From Amborella trichopoda (taxonomy: Eukaryota > Streptophyta > Magnoliopsida > Amborellales > Amborellaceae), in contig NW_006498220.1 of the NCBI RefSeq assembly GCF_000471905.2, positions 1,802,596 to 1,866,595 on the forward strand: a stretch of 64,000 nt of DNA. Direction: 5' to 3'. Every line of letters begins with the position of its first letter. Position 1 is the stretch's first letter. Of this stretch, positions 12,270 through 23,411 are shown piece after piece. A program made the position numbers and the translations under genes. Below the pieces are notes generated by a model that saw only the letters and a list, made by a program, of their open reading frames with translations, searched no databases and was not told the origin of the DNA.

Positions 12270-13130
12270 GATATAGTACTATCTTCTTCTGATGGATCAC
12301 CATTAGCTCAATATCCACCATTATCACCGTCTTGTCCTTACCTTGAATATTCAAGCCAACCTACATATTCCAGTTTTCATTCAGTCACTCATTCCAAAAA
12401 AAATGTCCTCTACGGGAAAATCCAAGTTTGAGGAAACTACCTTCTTAATAAACTCCATAATAGAATGTGAACATGCTATGATTGACCCAAATAAAGTAGC
12501 TAACCTATACTTGCATAAAAACCTCAATCCCACTAACGGGAATAAAACCCGCGAATGGTATGAGGTTGTATTACTAGAAACATGCTCTATCTCTATGGTT
12601 CATTATTACCATAAAAATACGAAAATAGTGGCATATTCCAAAATGTAAATTAAGACAATATTATCATATGATGAATGGGGATCAGACCCTTCTCGGGCAA
12701 AGAAACTCCAGGCACAAGAAATTTATAATAAATATTTTCGATATGCAGAGTACATCGATGTCTGGTATAAGATATTTGCCATACAAAACCCCAATAATTC
12801 TTATACATGGTTTCTGCAGTTCAAAATGCCAATTACTGAAATATTCCCAAATTGGTTCCGTAACTGGTTCTTGATTTGGGAATCTGGATCCCAAATCTTA
12901 TCAGAAAACTTGCAAGTATCTCAAGCAAGGTTTGTAGAAAATAATGGGAAAGATCCCAACATAGATTACCATTTGTATTTCATGGCCATCTACCATATAC
13001 CATGGATTATGAAATGGAAATATGAAATATCAGAAAATACTGCAAATAATTTCGAATATATTCCTCGATTGGGAAAGAATTTTTTTATCAAATGGTGGGA
13101 TGTGTTAAAAAATGATAGTCTGAACCCAGA
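12270..13130 (+). pseudogene. Downstream viral ORF of unknown function, copy 2 (3' end missing)
   Basis: Same protein as 4955-5990, with the Trp-rich IFPNWFRNWFLIW block at about 12838-12878. Viral homology ends at about 13130. Function unknown. Broken. Confidence 0.65.
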
Positions 13131-14913
13131 ATCAAGATATCTACTACTAATGGAGGACCCATTGCGTAGCGTTCATGGCACATATAATAGTATTCACATG
13201 ACAAAAATGGAGGACACATTACATAGCGTTCATGACACATATAACATTATTCACATAATAGAATCAGAATATCAGTGCATGACATGTATGAGATTTCATA
13301 GAAATTTGAAAGTCGTTGTTATTCACATCAGAGATGCACATGTGCGAGATATCATAGTGTAACATTTTCTGCAATATCAGCCAGTGACATCTAATTATAA
13401 ATGTGGTCATAATGTTCTATCCCTTCAGAATTTAAAAATAGTTCCAAAACTAAATTTTCACTAGACACACGTATCTTTCAAATGGAAGTGGTTTGCAAGC
13501 GTTTGGACCCTCAAAATCTCAAGAGAATGGAGGTATTCCATCTGAAATATGCTGTGCAATTGGGATAGTGGCATGTCCCACTTAGCACCATTATAACTTT
13601 CAATCTATAAAATATTTTAAAGTTCTTCCAAAACCAAAATTCGATTAAAAACATGTATCTTTAAAACAAAAGCAGTTGGAGATAATTTGGACTATATTTA
13701 GGCATTCAAAATTTCATGACAACCCAGGGTAACGTTCTGGATTTTACGAAATCTGTCCATACTGACATATCGCCGCAAATAACTGTATAACTCTAAAGTT
13801 AGGAAGAATTTCGTAATGTGTTCAACATGTGATTTCAATCATACTCATAAATATTTCAAATGACAGTATTTTAAAAGAAAATGGACCCTATTTGGTCAAT
13901 CAAAATTCGTCACAACAGAGACATCAGTTCTGCACTTTTACTAGCTCTGCCAACAGTAACCTACTTGCACATTTTGAAGCATAACTCTTCATGCGTAAGA
14001 AATTTGAGGAAGATTAAAACATGGAAATTTTAGTAGACACAGATATCTTTCCAATGGAAGGGATTTTAAGTTAGTTGGACTTCATTTAACAGGTTAAAGT
14101 AGATTACAAATACATATAATCTTCCTAGAATTTTATAGCACAATTACACCATCACAAAACATGACAATCAAGCAACGCCTAATTATGCTAAATCATAGCA
14201 TATACCATTCTCATTCTCCATTAGATACATAAAAGCACATAAATCACAAAATTTTCATGAAAACAAAGGAGATTTGATACTCATTTTGGGCATGCAAAGA
14301 CAACCTGAATTGCTAGCAATCACAATGAAACAGTGTCCATATGCATTAGTCATGCCACTACTCGTTCAAAGTATCATGCGTAATTTATGCTCCATCTAAG
14401 CTTAAGGACATAAAAGGTTGATGATCCACTTACCTTAGGTACACTGTGTCTCCAAGTCTTCATCCACAGTCTCCTCCTTCAAGCTTCAAACAAGACTTCT
14501 CCAATGGTGAACAAAGGCTAAATAATGGGGATTAAAGTTGGGAGGCTTTAGAGAGAGAAGTTAAATGGCATGTGGGAGAGGGAGAGGCTTAAGTACCTTG
14601 TGGCCGGGGTGACAGTCCAAAGCATGCCAAGTGGCGAGCAACGCCCTTGCCAAAGCACAAGTGGCATGTGTGCTCAACACAAGACCAACAGGTGGCAGTC
14701 ACTGTCCATGCATGGCAGTGCCACATACGGCGTTGTCATGCACGACCCTGCTCCAAACACCGTTGCCCCTTCCCCCAAATGGCGATGCCTCTATCTCTCT
14801 CTCTACACGGGAGGTGTTTCCCCCCTTCACGCTCGTGGTGTTATCCCTCCTCTTATCAGACTCTGACCGTCGAGCATGTTTCCATGGCTAGGAAATTCTT
14901 GGTCCTTACATCA
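13131..14913 (-). repeat. Chromovirus 3' LTR, partial
   Basis: Its element-sense start is TGATGTAAGG at 14913, directly after the polypurine tract; the other end is lost at the viral junction at 13130. It contains a 57-bp duplication (units starting TGGAGGACxCAT at 13151 and 13208). The 14570-14950 part is GC-richer, and the open frames in it look fortuitous. Phrases such as a TTTCCAATGGAAG block recur in LTRs of this superfamily. Confidence 0.65.
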
Positions 14914-14924
14914 TCCCCTCTTTT
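14914..14924 (-). other. Polypurine tract of the chromovirus
   Basis: In element sense this reads AAAAGAGGGGA and abuts the TG that opens the 3' LTR at 14913. Position and base content fit a plus-strand primer. Confidence 0.75.
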
Positions 14925-14929
14925 AAGAA

Positions 14930-16075
14930 AGATTTTGTCCTAAAAATTGCTAACTTAGCTATTTAAACAAAAGGGAGTATTTATCGTGGATCTCAGCTTC
15001 TCCCTCCCATGTTGATTCTTCCCTTAAATGATACTTCCATTGAACCCAGACCAGGGGAATCTCTTTGTTGCGCAATACTTGAACCCTCCTGTCCAGTATC
15101 TTAATCGACTGTTCAATATAAGTCAAATCTTCTCTGACTAGGATCGGCTCATACTTCAAGATGTGGGACAGATCGGGTTGATACTTTCTTAATAGTGAAA
15201 CATGGAAGACATTATAATATTAGCCAACTCGAGCGGTAAGGCCAAACGATATGCCGCGACTCCGATTCTTTCTAAAATTTCAAAGGGTCCGATGAATCCT
15301 TGACTTAGTTTTCCTTTCTTACCAAACCTCATAATGCCCTTGGTTAGCAACACCTTCAAAAAGACCCCATTGCCTACTTCAAATTTGAGGACCCTTCGAC
15401 GATTATTGGCGTAACTCGTCTGCTGACTCTGAGTTGCTTTGAGCCTTTCTCGAATTAAGGCAACTTTTTCTGATGTTATCTGGACAATTTCTAACCTTAA
15501 TAGTCTCATATCGCTGACTTCATCCCAACACACTGGTGATCTACACTTCTTCCCATACAAGGCCTCAAAAGGTGCCCTTTGAATACTGGCCTGGAAACTG
15601 TTGTTATATGCAGTTTCTATTAATGGTAAGTGATCATCCCAATTTCCTTTGAAGTCTATAATGTAGGCCCTCAACATATCTTCCTGAGTCTGGATAGTTC
15701 TCTCATCAGTCAGGGGATGAAAAGATATACTAAAAGTGAGTTTTGTCCCCAAGGCTCATTGCAGACTGCTTCAAAACCTCGAAGTAAATCTAGAGTCCCT
15801 GTCAGACACAATACTAATAGGTACTCCACGCAGTCTTACTACCTCTTTGATATATAATGGAGCCAGTTTATCAAGGGTATAGGTAGTGGAGACCGGTAAG
15901 AAATGGGAAGCTTTAGTTAATCAATCCACAATAGCCCAAATATTGGCGTCTCTAGTGCTTGATCTTGGCATTCCAGACACAAAGTCCATAGTGATGTGCT
16001 CCCACTTCCATTCCGGTACAGGTAAGGGCTGTAACAGCCCGGCAGGTTTCTAGTGTTCGGCCTTCACTTGCTGAT
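14930..16075 (-). pseudogene. Chromovirus integrase core, C-terminal part and chromodomain
   Basis: In element sense: [11 protein letters not shown] of the integrase core, APFEALYGKKCRSPVCW at about 15530-15580, the GPFEILERIG region, and a terminal chromodomain with VWVQWKYHL and ESTWEGEAEI (about 15003-15060). A chromodomain fused to integrase defines chromoviruses and is thought to steer insertion to marked chromatin. The piece ends at the Tat-1 insertion. Fossil. Confidence 0.85.
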
Positions 16076-16080
16076 AGGTC
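16076..16080. repeat. Target-site duplication of Tat-1, left copy (AGGTC)
   Basis: AGGTC directly precedes the TG of the Tat-1 LTR and recurs directly after the CA at the other end (27723-27727). Confidence 0.88.
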
Positions 16081-16889
16081 TGATTAGGTGCCTCGATTTC
16101 ACCCTCCAGATCTGGATGATCTGGTGGAACGCTTCTCAGATTTTAGGGAATCCCAGAACTTTGAGATCGCTCTCTTGGGAACCTTGCTCAAGAGCAAGGG
16201 CTGGTGGACCAACCGCTGAGAGAGGAATTTAAGGTGGGCTTACTCGAACTGGCTCACGTGGGTGCCCTCTTAGATCACGAAGAAAGCCCCCTAGTCATAA
16301 AACTGGTTCGAAATCGCCTCCCTTGGCCTGTATTCTCCTTTTCCTGTAATCACACACATATGACAAATGTTACAAGACCAATGGGTCAAGGGACCCCACC
16401 TTGCCTTTGGGGAACGTACACGGGTGTGCATATTCAAAAAGAGGAAGAGAAGAATAAGAGAAGAAAGATTGGGGTTAGAAAAATTTGACCAAATGATGAA
16501 ATCGACACAGTGGCTAAACTAGTAGGTAATTGTTCCGGTGTGGCAGTAAAACAGGCTCAGTAACTCAGATCGGCTCAACAGAATTACTACTTGACGACAA
16601 TGCCAATACAACCTAGTTGACACGATAGCTAGTCTGTCGTGATAGTAAAGCGGGCACAATATCTCCGATTCGCACAGAATTACCATGAAATGCTAGTCTC
16701 AACCCCTCTTGATCAAATGAAAGAGTAGAAGAAAGAAAAGAGAACAGAAAGGGAGAGAGAAGAGCAACAAGAGAGGATAGAGGGAAAAGAAAGAGGAAGA
16801 GAAAGAAGATAGGAAAAAGCAAGGAGAAGAAGTAAGAGAGAGAAGGAAGAGGATGAAGGACATCGACGACAATGAGATATGGAGAAAGA

Positions 16890-17320
16890 AAACTCGGACA
16901 ACAATGGGCTTCCACCAGCAGTGACATAAGAGGGAAAAAAAAGTAAACACAGGTGGTGATGTGCTCCACCGTCTATGAGAGAAAGAGGAGGAGAGAGAGA
17001 ACACACGTAGCGATGTTTTTTACTGCCTGTGACAGAAGGGAGAAGAGAGAGAAGACACAGGCGGTGTTGTGCTTCCACGGGCTATGACAGAAGAGAGAAG
17101 AGAGAGAAGACAAACAACGATAGGCTTCTATCAGCTGTGACAGAAGAAAGACAAGAGAGCAAGAATACAAGAGACAATAAACTTGCGCTGCTCATGATAG
17201 AAGAACAAGGATGTAAAACACAAGACACACTAGGCTTGTGCCGACTGTGACAAAAGAGAACAAGGAGAGAGAAAACACAAGAGGTGATAGGCTTGTGCCA
17301 TTTGTGACAAAAGAGAGAAG
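16890..17320 (-). repeat. Palindromic minisatellite in Tat-1 left LTR
   Basis: Roughly 50-60-bp units: a short inverted repeat around a GATAGGCTT-like core, separated by AGAGAGAAG-type purine spacers. Example: arms CACAAG (17276-17281) and CTTGTG (17292-17297). Other units have GATAG/CTATC or GGTGG/CCACC arms. About seven units, degenerate. Confidence 0.65.
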
Positions 17321-17439
17321 GGAGAGAATTTTGACAGAGGCCCAGCCCGTCATCCAGGTTAAGGCCCGGCTCACCATTTGTGTCTTAGAAACATAAAGAC
17401 ATCCCACCCGACAAGAGGACCGTCATGGGTGAATAGAGA

Positions 17440-17780
17440 AAAGAAAGAAAAGCAGGGAAAGAGAGACATGATAGACCAGAGGAGGAACAGAGAGAAAGAG
17501 ATAGAGACGAGATAGAAAAGAGAAGGGAGAAAGAGACATAAAGATGAGAAAAGAGGAGAGAGAAAGAGAGATAGAGATGAGAAAAGATGAGAGAGAAAGA
17601 GAGAGAGATGAGAAAAGCGGAAAGATAAAGAGAGATAGAGATGAGGGAGAAAAGTGGAGAGAGAGAGATAGAGATGAGGGAAAAAAGAGGAGAGAGAAAG
17701 AGAGATACAGATGAGAGAGAAAGTTACCTTACTGAGGGGTACAGGCCCTTTTCTTCTCTCTCCTCTCTCTCTCTCTCTAT
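17440..17780 (-). repeat. GA-rich low-complexity block in Tat-1 left LTR
   Basis: Repeated GAGAGATAGAGATGAGAAAAG-like purine units on the + strand, CT-rich in element sense. It lies just downstream of the LTR TATA and poly(A) signals, so it would be in the transcribed part. Open frames through it are composition artefacts. Confidence 0.8.
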
Positions 17781-19144
17781 GATGCACCCACGAAATTACG
17801 CAAGAATTGAAAGCTTTATTGATCAATGTAAAAAAATGAACCAAACCCCTTTACACTTAAGCTTTGTATGTTTATATAGAATTGGGCCCAAACATGGGTG
17901 TATGCTCAAAAACTACCTAAAATTGAAGATAATTAAAATTTAATTGAATTAAAATAAATTCTAAAAATGGGTACAAAATGATTGTTTTGCCCCTGTCTAA
18001 CAATGTGAGGAATTTCAGAACAGTCCCTACTGTTGACCGAGAACTTGTGTGATCTTCCATGACTAATCCGAGGTTGCTCTGATGCCCGTTTGATTGAAAG
18101 ATGATTGTTTTCTTGTAAGGATTGGCAGGGTGGTCAATTTGATATCAACTTCGAGCCATGAATCATGTTTTTAAGCCATAATCATGAGACTTGAAATTTG
18201 CTTGAATCTTGAAAACTTTGAATCGATAGTGTGCTTATTTCTTGATGTTTTTCTTTGGTTTCTTTACTGAATCACACTGAGCATGTCGTCACGATCGTGC
18301 AGCAACAAATGTAGCTCGATTTCATGTCTTGGCAAAAATTTTGACGTCTTGGGTTTTTTGCTAGAATCTTGATATTAGACGGCCAAAATTTACAATAGCT
18401 ATGATGCCTCTGTATGTGAAATCCAACTGTTCATCATATGTGGGGTTTCGACCAAGGATAGCCTCAGACCTTACACACATAATGTAATTGGTTTCGTGTC
18501 GATTGAGTATACAATCGTCGTGATTTTGCAGCCCGAGTGAGGCGTGTTGCTGTTGAATTTTCTGCAACTTTCTTCACAGATCAGAAAATTCTCTCTAGTT
18601 TTTCTTTCTGCTCGGGCATCATTATAAGGGGTACCACATATTGAAACGCTTGTCTTGATGAGATGAACACGCTCACAAAATTTGAGCACAATCTAACTCG
18701 GAACGAGTGAGATATGGGCCCCAAAAGTCACTGCTCATGATTGTGAAAACAACCACTTTTAATGGTGATTTGGTGCAGGGTGGCCACACGAAAATAGTGT
18801 GAGGCCTATCCCTTTTTGATATTTAACCCATAACTTTGTCTTGAAGTGTCGGAACTAATGACAGTGGTACCACATCTAATTGACACACCGAAAATATAAT
18901 TCTAATTACGGCGTCCATTTCAAGGTGCTAGAGTTCAACTTTGTTGAAATTGTTTCTTTGTCTTCACTGCCTTAAACATGTCGGATTGCGATGAAACTTG
19001 GAAGGTGTCCTATTGGAGTGTTTATGAAGATCTTGACCAGTTTTGAGGCCATTATGAGATAGTCACGAATTCCACAGGCTTTATTGATCTACTTTCTCTT
19101 TATTCCGCATCAGGGACCAAAGTGCTGAAAAATGTGTTCAAATA

Positions 19145-20390
19145 GATTGTCCCACCGAATGTTGTGCCTCAAGAGAAGCGAGAAGGACAACATTCAAAAA
19201 TTTCCTTCATCTTTATTACTTTTGTCTTCCTAGCCACAAGACCACGTGAACATCGAGCAGATTCACGCAATGCTGCAACTAGGATGCTCAGACATTTGGA
19301 TGCAATGTACATGTCCATCCGTGGAGAATTTAGGGGGAGAAGAGACATTTTTTAGGGATTCTGTCAAAGTCCTCACCCTCGCGTGGGCTGTTTGTAATTT
19401 CGAAGTTGAGGATTTTGTACAGACCTCGTTAGTCGGAATCAGGCCTGTCTTGCATTTGAATGCCATGTTGAAGGGCATTGTTCCCATTTCGACTTGGTTT
19501 CTACAAAAGAGCCTTTGGACGGTGCTCGTCTGTGTATAACCCCTACCCACTGTTAGCAGTTTCACGTAACAGGTCCAAAGCCTTTGCTGACTTAGCCTTT
19601 TTGGGGTTTCTTTGGTTTGTCGGAATGACTTGCTTTTTTGTTTGTTCGGGATGGTCTGCTAAAGAGCCTTTTATCGACACTCGTCTGCATCATGCACCAA
19701 TTATTCCTTGTCGGGGAATGTACCCCAATTTATCGAGGTGACCCTCTTTGAGTATAATCGCTACCGACTATTAGCAGCCTCGCGTAATAGATATAAAGTC
19801 AAGGCTGACTTAGCCTTCATGGGGCATCTCCAGCATCTTGGAGTGCATTTAGTAGCCTGTTAAGAATGATGCTCTTCTTCCTGAGACTTGTCCTGCCTTC
19901 TTGGCGAATCTTCTATCCTTCGAGTCTTTTTCGTAAATGAACTCAGGCTATCAGAATATTTTCCTTGAAGCTCGTATTTTTGGTTCCTGGTATTGTGACA
20001 CCATGGATTTTTCTTTTCAATGCAGGCTGGAGCCACCTGTAGAGGCGAGTGTTGCATCAACCTGTTTATTGGTCTTAGTGTCCTTTACGGATTTCCACTC
20101 GAACTTGGGAAGCGGCACCATAGAGGCAGTTTTCACTAACTTCCTTTTATTTGGGGCTCTTTTACCCATGACATTTTGGCCATGTCTAACCTTATTCTTC
20201 CATTTTTACTTATAGTGCCCTTTCAGGTTTTCACCGTGCCCCGTTTTTTTATTCTTACGAAACTCTTTTACTCATGGTTTCATGACCAAGTCTATCTGTC
20301 ATTTTTAGTCATGGCGTTCCCTTGACCAGGTATACACCATGCCCCCCTATTACTTTTTACTTTTTTTTTAATGAATGCATGTTTAGGGTC
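19145..20390. other. Tat-1 internal non-coding region next to 3' LTR
   Basis: No supported gene. Matches the same position in Tat-2 (37229 onward), for example a shared GTTGTGCxTCxAGAGAA block right after the LTR, and the 20190-20400 part matches 38600-38830. This lies between the expected pol end and the 3' LTR in element sense. Confidence 0.55.
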
Positions 20391-21190
20391 ATGCCTTCGG
20401 GACCTGCGCAAAGCCTTTTAACGTCATGTGGCAAAGACGTGCACTACGGTTTAAGGTCATATAGCTGGACCGTAATGGAGATGGATGGCAGTCTGTTGAG
20501 GCCATGGAGTAAGTATGATGATGGTTTGACTCACATTGGGGAGATGGCGCGAGGCTACCTGTAAAAGAGGGATGATGTACAAAAGGTGGGTGAAAAGTGA
20601 TGACACACTAGTTAACGACGAGTATGGGGGGAGGGATGGTTCACCGTTTTGTGAGCACGGGTTAGACTTACTGGGGATTGATGAATGATGATGAAATAGA
20701 TGGACTCACTAGGGAGGTAATGAAGGTGGTGAGCACATACGAACGGGTTCGTTAGGGAATACGTGCATGAAAATGTATGTAAAAGGCATGTGCATGTATG
20801 TGGGGGTGTGTTTAAGGTCATGCCTCTGGGACCTGTGCAAAGCAGTTTAACATCATGCAGTCAGAACGTCCACTATTGTTTAAGGTCATACGGCTGGACC
20901 GTGGTTATGTAGTTTAAAGTCATGCAACTAGGACAATGCAATTTCAGGTCGTGCAACTAGACCTCCGCTACAGTTTAAGGTCATATAGTTTGGACCGTGG
21001 TGCTAAGCCTTTTATCATCATGCAGCCAGGATGTGCACTACGATTTAAGGTACTATAGTTTGGACCGTGCAGTTTAGGGTCATGTAGCTAGATCTCTGCT
21101 ATAGTTTAAGGTCATATAGTTTGGATCATGCAGTTTAGGGTAGTGCACCTAGACCGAAGCTGTGCAGTTTAAGGTCATGTAGCACGGACC
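20390..21190. repeat. Degenerate 30-60-bp tandem repeats (GTTTAAGGTCAT type) in Tat-1
   Basis: Repeated phrases of the type GTTTAAGGTCATxxAGCTxGACC, clearest at 20810-21190. It is the same motif family as the regular 35-bp array of Tat-2 (39405-40475), but less regular and with fewer copies. Confidence 0.75.
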
Positions 21191-21499
21191 AAGGCGTGGG
21201 TCGCCATGTGGGTGAAACTGCATGGGGAATAAGTTTGTAGATGGGAATCTGACTCCCTGGGGATAAAATGGTTAAGCCCAACAAGGGGATCGAGTGAGAC
21301 AGACCCACTGGGGGTTGCAGAGGAAAAAATGACCTTAAATCCACTAGGGATAATGAGCTACAGTATGAGCATGACTCCTACTGGTGATGAGAAGTCATGG
21401 CCTGAGTAAAATGACCTGAGTACCACTCCGCTGGGGATAATAGGTCACGGTCAAGGTGCAACTTCACTGGGGATAACAATAGTAAGACAGGGACGGCTT

Positions 21500-21770
21500 T
21501 AGCATTGGGCATGCGACAATGTTCATTCTTGAACACTCAGCCGATATGGGTTTTTTGAAAACATAGTCGCCCCTTAGGGCAGCCAATACTATTTCTTAAA
21601 CACTAAATCAGCACTGGGGTTATTAAAAAAGACACAGCCGGTGCTGAGGACAGCTCGTGCTATCTCTTGAAAACAGCTAGCACTGAGTTGCTGAGAACAC
21701 AGTCGACACTGAAGTTACCGAAAACATAGCCGGCACTTGGTAATTTTGATAACATAGTCGACGTTCGATG
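21500..21770. repeat. Degenerate 26-30-bp tandem repeats (ACATAGCCGGCACT type), block 1
   Basis: Units such as AAAACATAGCCGGCACTTGG spaced 26-30 bases, continuing in sequence type at 22595-22900. Non-coding. Confidence 0.65.
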
Positions 21771-21963
21771 TGGGTTAATGTTCGAGCCTTGACTCGAGCT
21801 CGACCCGATCTTGGGTTGCGTTGCACGGGATTTCATGAGCGGCAGTAAAACCTGCCTCAGGCCTCTGGTCAGAGCCCGACCCCGTTCGACCCATTGACGT
21901 TTGGCCTTCTTGGACGTGGCTGACATTCTTGGTTTGTGAAGGATATTGGTGGGAAGCATCCGC

Positions 21964-21970
21964 TATAAAA
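21964..21970 (+). promoter_or_regulatory. TATA box ahead of the Tat-1 antisense ORF
   Basis: TATAAAA followed by GGGGGCTAAACCCC and then a TTTCAC-AAAAAG stretch. Tat-2 has a matching TATAAAAAGG with similar downstream sequence at 41095-41102, on the same strand and likewise upstream of a plus-strand ORF. It is on the strand opposite to the element's own transcript. A promoter role is inference. Confidence 0.5.
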
Positions 21971-22594
21971 GGGGGCTAAACCCCATTTTCACTGTTTCAC
22001 AAAAAGAAAACTTAAGATAAAAGTTTTGCTTTTAACGATGAGCACATAGGGGATTCTGGCAAGTTGGAAGTTTAGCTGGTGAGCATGAGAGGTTTCAGTT
22101 ATGAAAAGGAATGCCATCAAGGAAGACCACGTTTTTTCGGAGTTGCAAGAGTTTACAGTAAGAATAGGGAGTTCACAGGGAAATAGGGAACTCCAGCTAT
22201 GGTTTTGAGGGTTCTGGAGAAGGAAGGAGTAGGCGAGAGTTGCAACAGAGGGCTGCTTAGGGATTTCTGCTAGTTCTTGGCATTTTTTGACTGTGAAAGT
22301 GGTTTCCCAGTTACTTGGAGGTAGCCGAAGAGGGTTTCTAGCTGCAGAAGGGAGTTTCTGATGGGAATCCGAAGGGCCCAGGGAAGACGGACCTTCACTG
22401 GAGGTGGACGGTTGCAAGAAGGCAAATAGTTGTGATTCCACATGTGTGAGACGTGTGTTAGGTTAAGACGTGGTGATGGTCAGGTCAAGACGTGGCGACG
22501 GTTGTCAAGTGGCGTGACAGGGCTCGAGGTGCCACACACAGAATCTGTAGCACATGTGAGAGATTTGAACCCATGTGGCAATTGTTCTCTAAAA

Positions 22595-22900
22595 ACACAA
22601 CTGGTGCTAAACGTTGGCAAACGTAGCCGACACTAAGCATTCGCAAACATAGGCAGTTGTAGGAGTTGGTAAACATAGTCGGCACTAAGCGTTAGCAGAC
22701 ATAGCCGGCATTAATCTTTGAGTGCACAACCGGTGCTGGGTCCCTGACAGCACAGCCGGTGCTAAGCTTCGAAAATCATAGCCGACGCTAGATCTTCATA
22801 AATGCAATCGGCGTTAGCCTTCTAGAAACATGGCCGACGTCAGACCTCTGACAATACAGTCGGCACTTGGCCACTAAAGACATAGCCGCCGCTTATCCAG
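22595..22900. repeat. 26-bp tandem repeat (ACATAGCCGGCACTAAG type), block 2
   Basis: ACATAG or a variant at 22621, 22647, 22673 and 22699 shows an exact 26-bp step; further copies run to about 22900 with CACAGCCGGTGCTAAG variants. About 11 copies. Confidence 0.8.
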
Positions 22901-22947
22901 TGCCTTTAGCAATTTTCATTCGAGGGTGAATCCTTGAGCCCTTTATA

Positions 22948-23232
22948 ATGATTGAGTCTTCTTACCAAATTCTTGACATAAAGAACCTTCCCGGAGAAGG
23001 GGAGGTTGACACCAATGAATTTACAAGTGAGACTCTAGTAAGAGGCGAGCCCATTTGGCTGACAGAGCCAGTATGCAAGTCAGAGTGGCCTCTCAGTGTC
23101 ACTTTTATCACTGACCTAGATCGTTTTGAAGTTCAAGAGGATAATAACGACAATGTCAATATTAAAGAAGGGGTGACACTCCTTCATTGTATGCACATGA
23201 ACATAGCTTCTGGGAGAACTTGCCCACCTTAG
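22948..23232 (+). CDS. Antisense ORF segment upstream of the plant mobile domain
   Basis: A 94-codon open stretch on the + strand, antisense to Tat-1. It contains LVRGEPIWLTEP, SEWPLSVTFITDLDRFE and EGVTLLHC. I believe similar segments precede plant mobile domains in retrotransposon-carried proteins, but I cannot confirm that here. It lies 1 kb downstream of the TATA box and about 180 bases before the next open stretch. It may be an upstream exon or a decayed N-terminal part. Confidence 0.45.
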   Translation: MIESSYQILDIKNLPGEGEVDTNEFTSETLVRGEPIWLTEPVCKSEWPLSVTFITDLDRFEVQEDNNDNVNIKEGVTLLHCMHMNIASGRTCPP

Positions 23233-23411
23233 GAAAATGAATGGTGAAAACAAAGGGGCTAATGTGGTCAGACAAAGGCCTTTGAATACAAGGGGAGCAC
23301 CAATATTTAAAGGGATACTCTTCCTGGACTATCAATGTGTTGGTGTCACATAGAAGCGTTATTGAATGTGCTTCTCTACTAGCAGTGGTTCAGTGTTCGG
23401 CCAACTACTAA

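Larger units (their letters stand above)
6904..13130 (+). mobile_element. Endogenous caulimovirid, copy 2
   Basis: Second, nearly full-length unit in the same orientation and directly joined to copy 1. Order: movement protein, capsid, protease, reverse transcriptase, RNase H, downstream ORF. Homology with copy 1 stops at about 13130, where sequence of a chromovirus LTR begins. The head-to-tail arrangement fits integration of a concatemer or of more than one circular genome, as known for petuvirus and florendovirus loci. Broken, on the order of ten disruptions. Confidence 0.85.
16081..19144 (-). repeat. Tat-1 3' LTR (left)
   Basis: Begins TGATTAGGTGCC and ends GTTCAAATA on the + strand; pairs with 24655-27722. 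In element sense it has a TATATAAA box (17871-17878) and an AATAAAG poly(A)-type signal (17814-17820) about 55 bases downstream. GA-rich blocks (about 16720-16860 and 17440-17780) flank a palindromic minisatellite (16890-17320). Confidence 0.88.

Noticed and set aside
14570-14943. Three overlapping plus-strand open frames
   Set aside because: They lie in the chromovirus LTR, differ in frame, and have no recognisable motif; GC-rich chance ORFs.
16613-17844. Many Ser/Leu/Phe-rich minus-strand open frames
   Set aside because: Translations of GA/CT-rich low-complexity LTR sequence.
21989-22441. 150-codon minus-strand open frame in Tat-1
   Set aside because: Lies in the region matching the Tat-2 untranslated stretch after the TATA box; no recognised motif.
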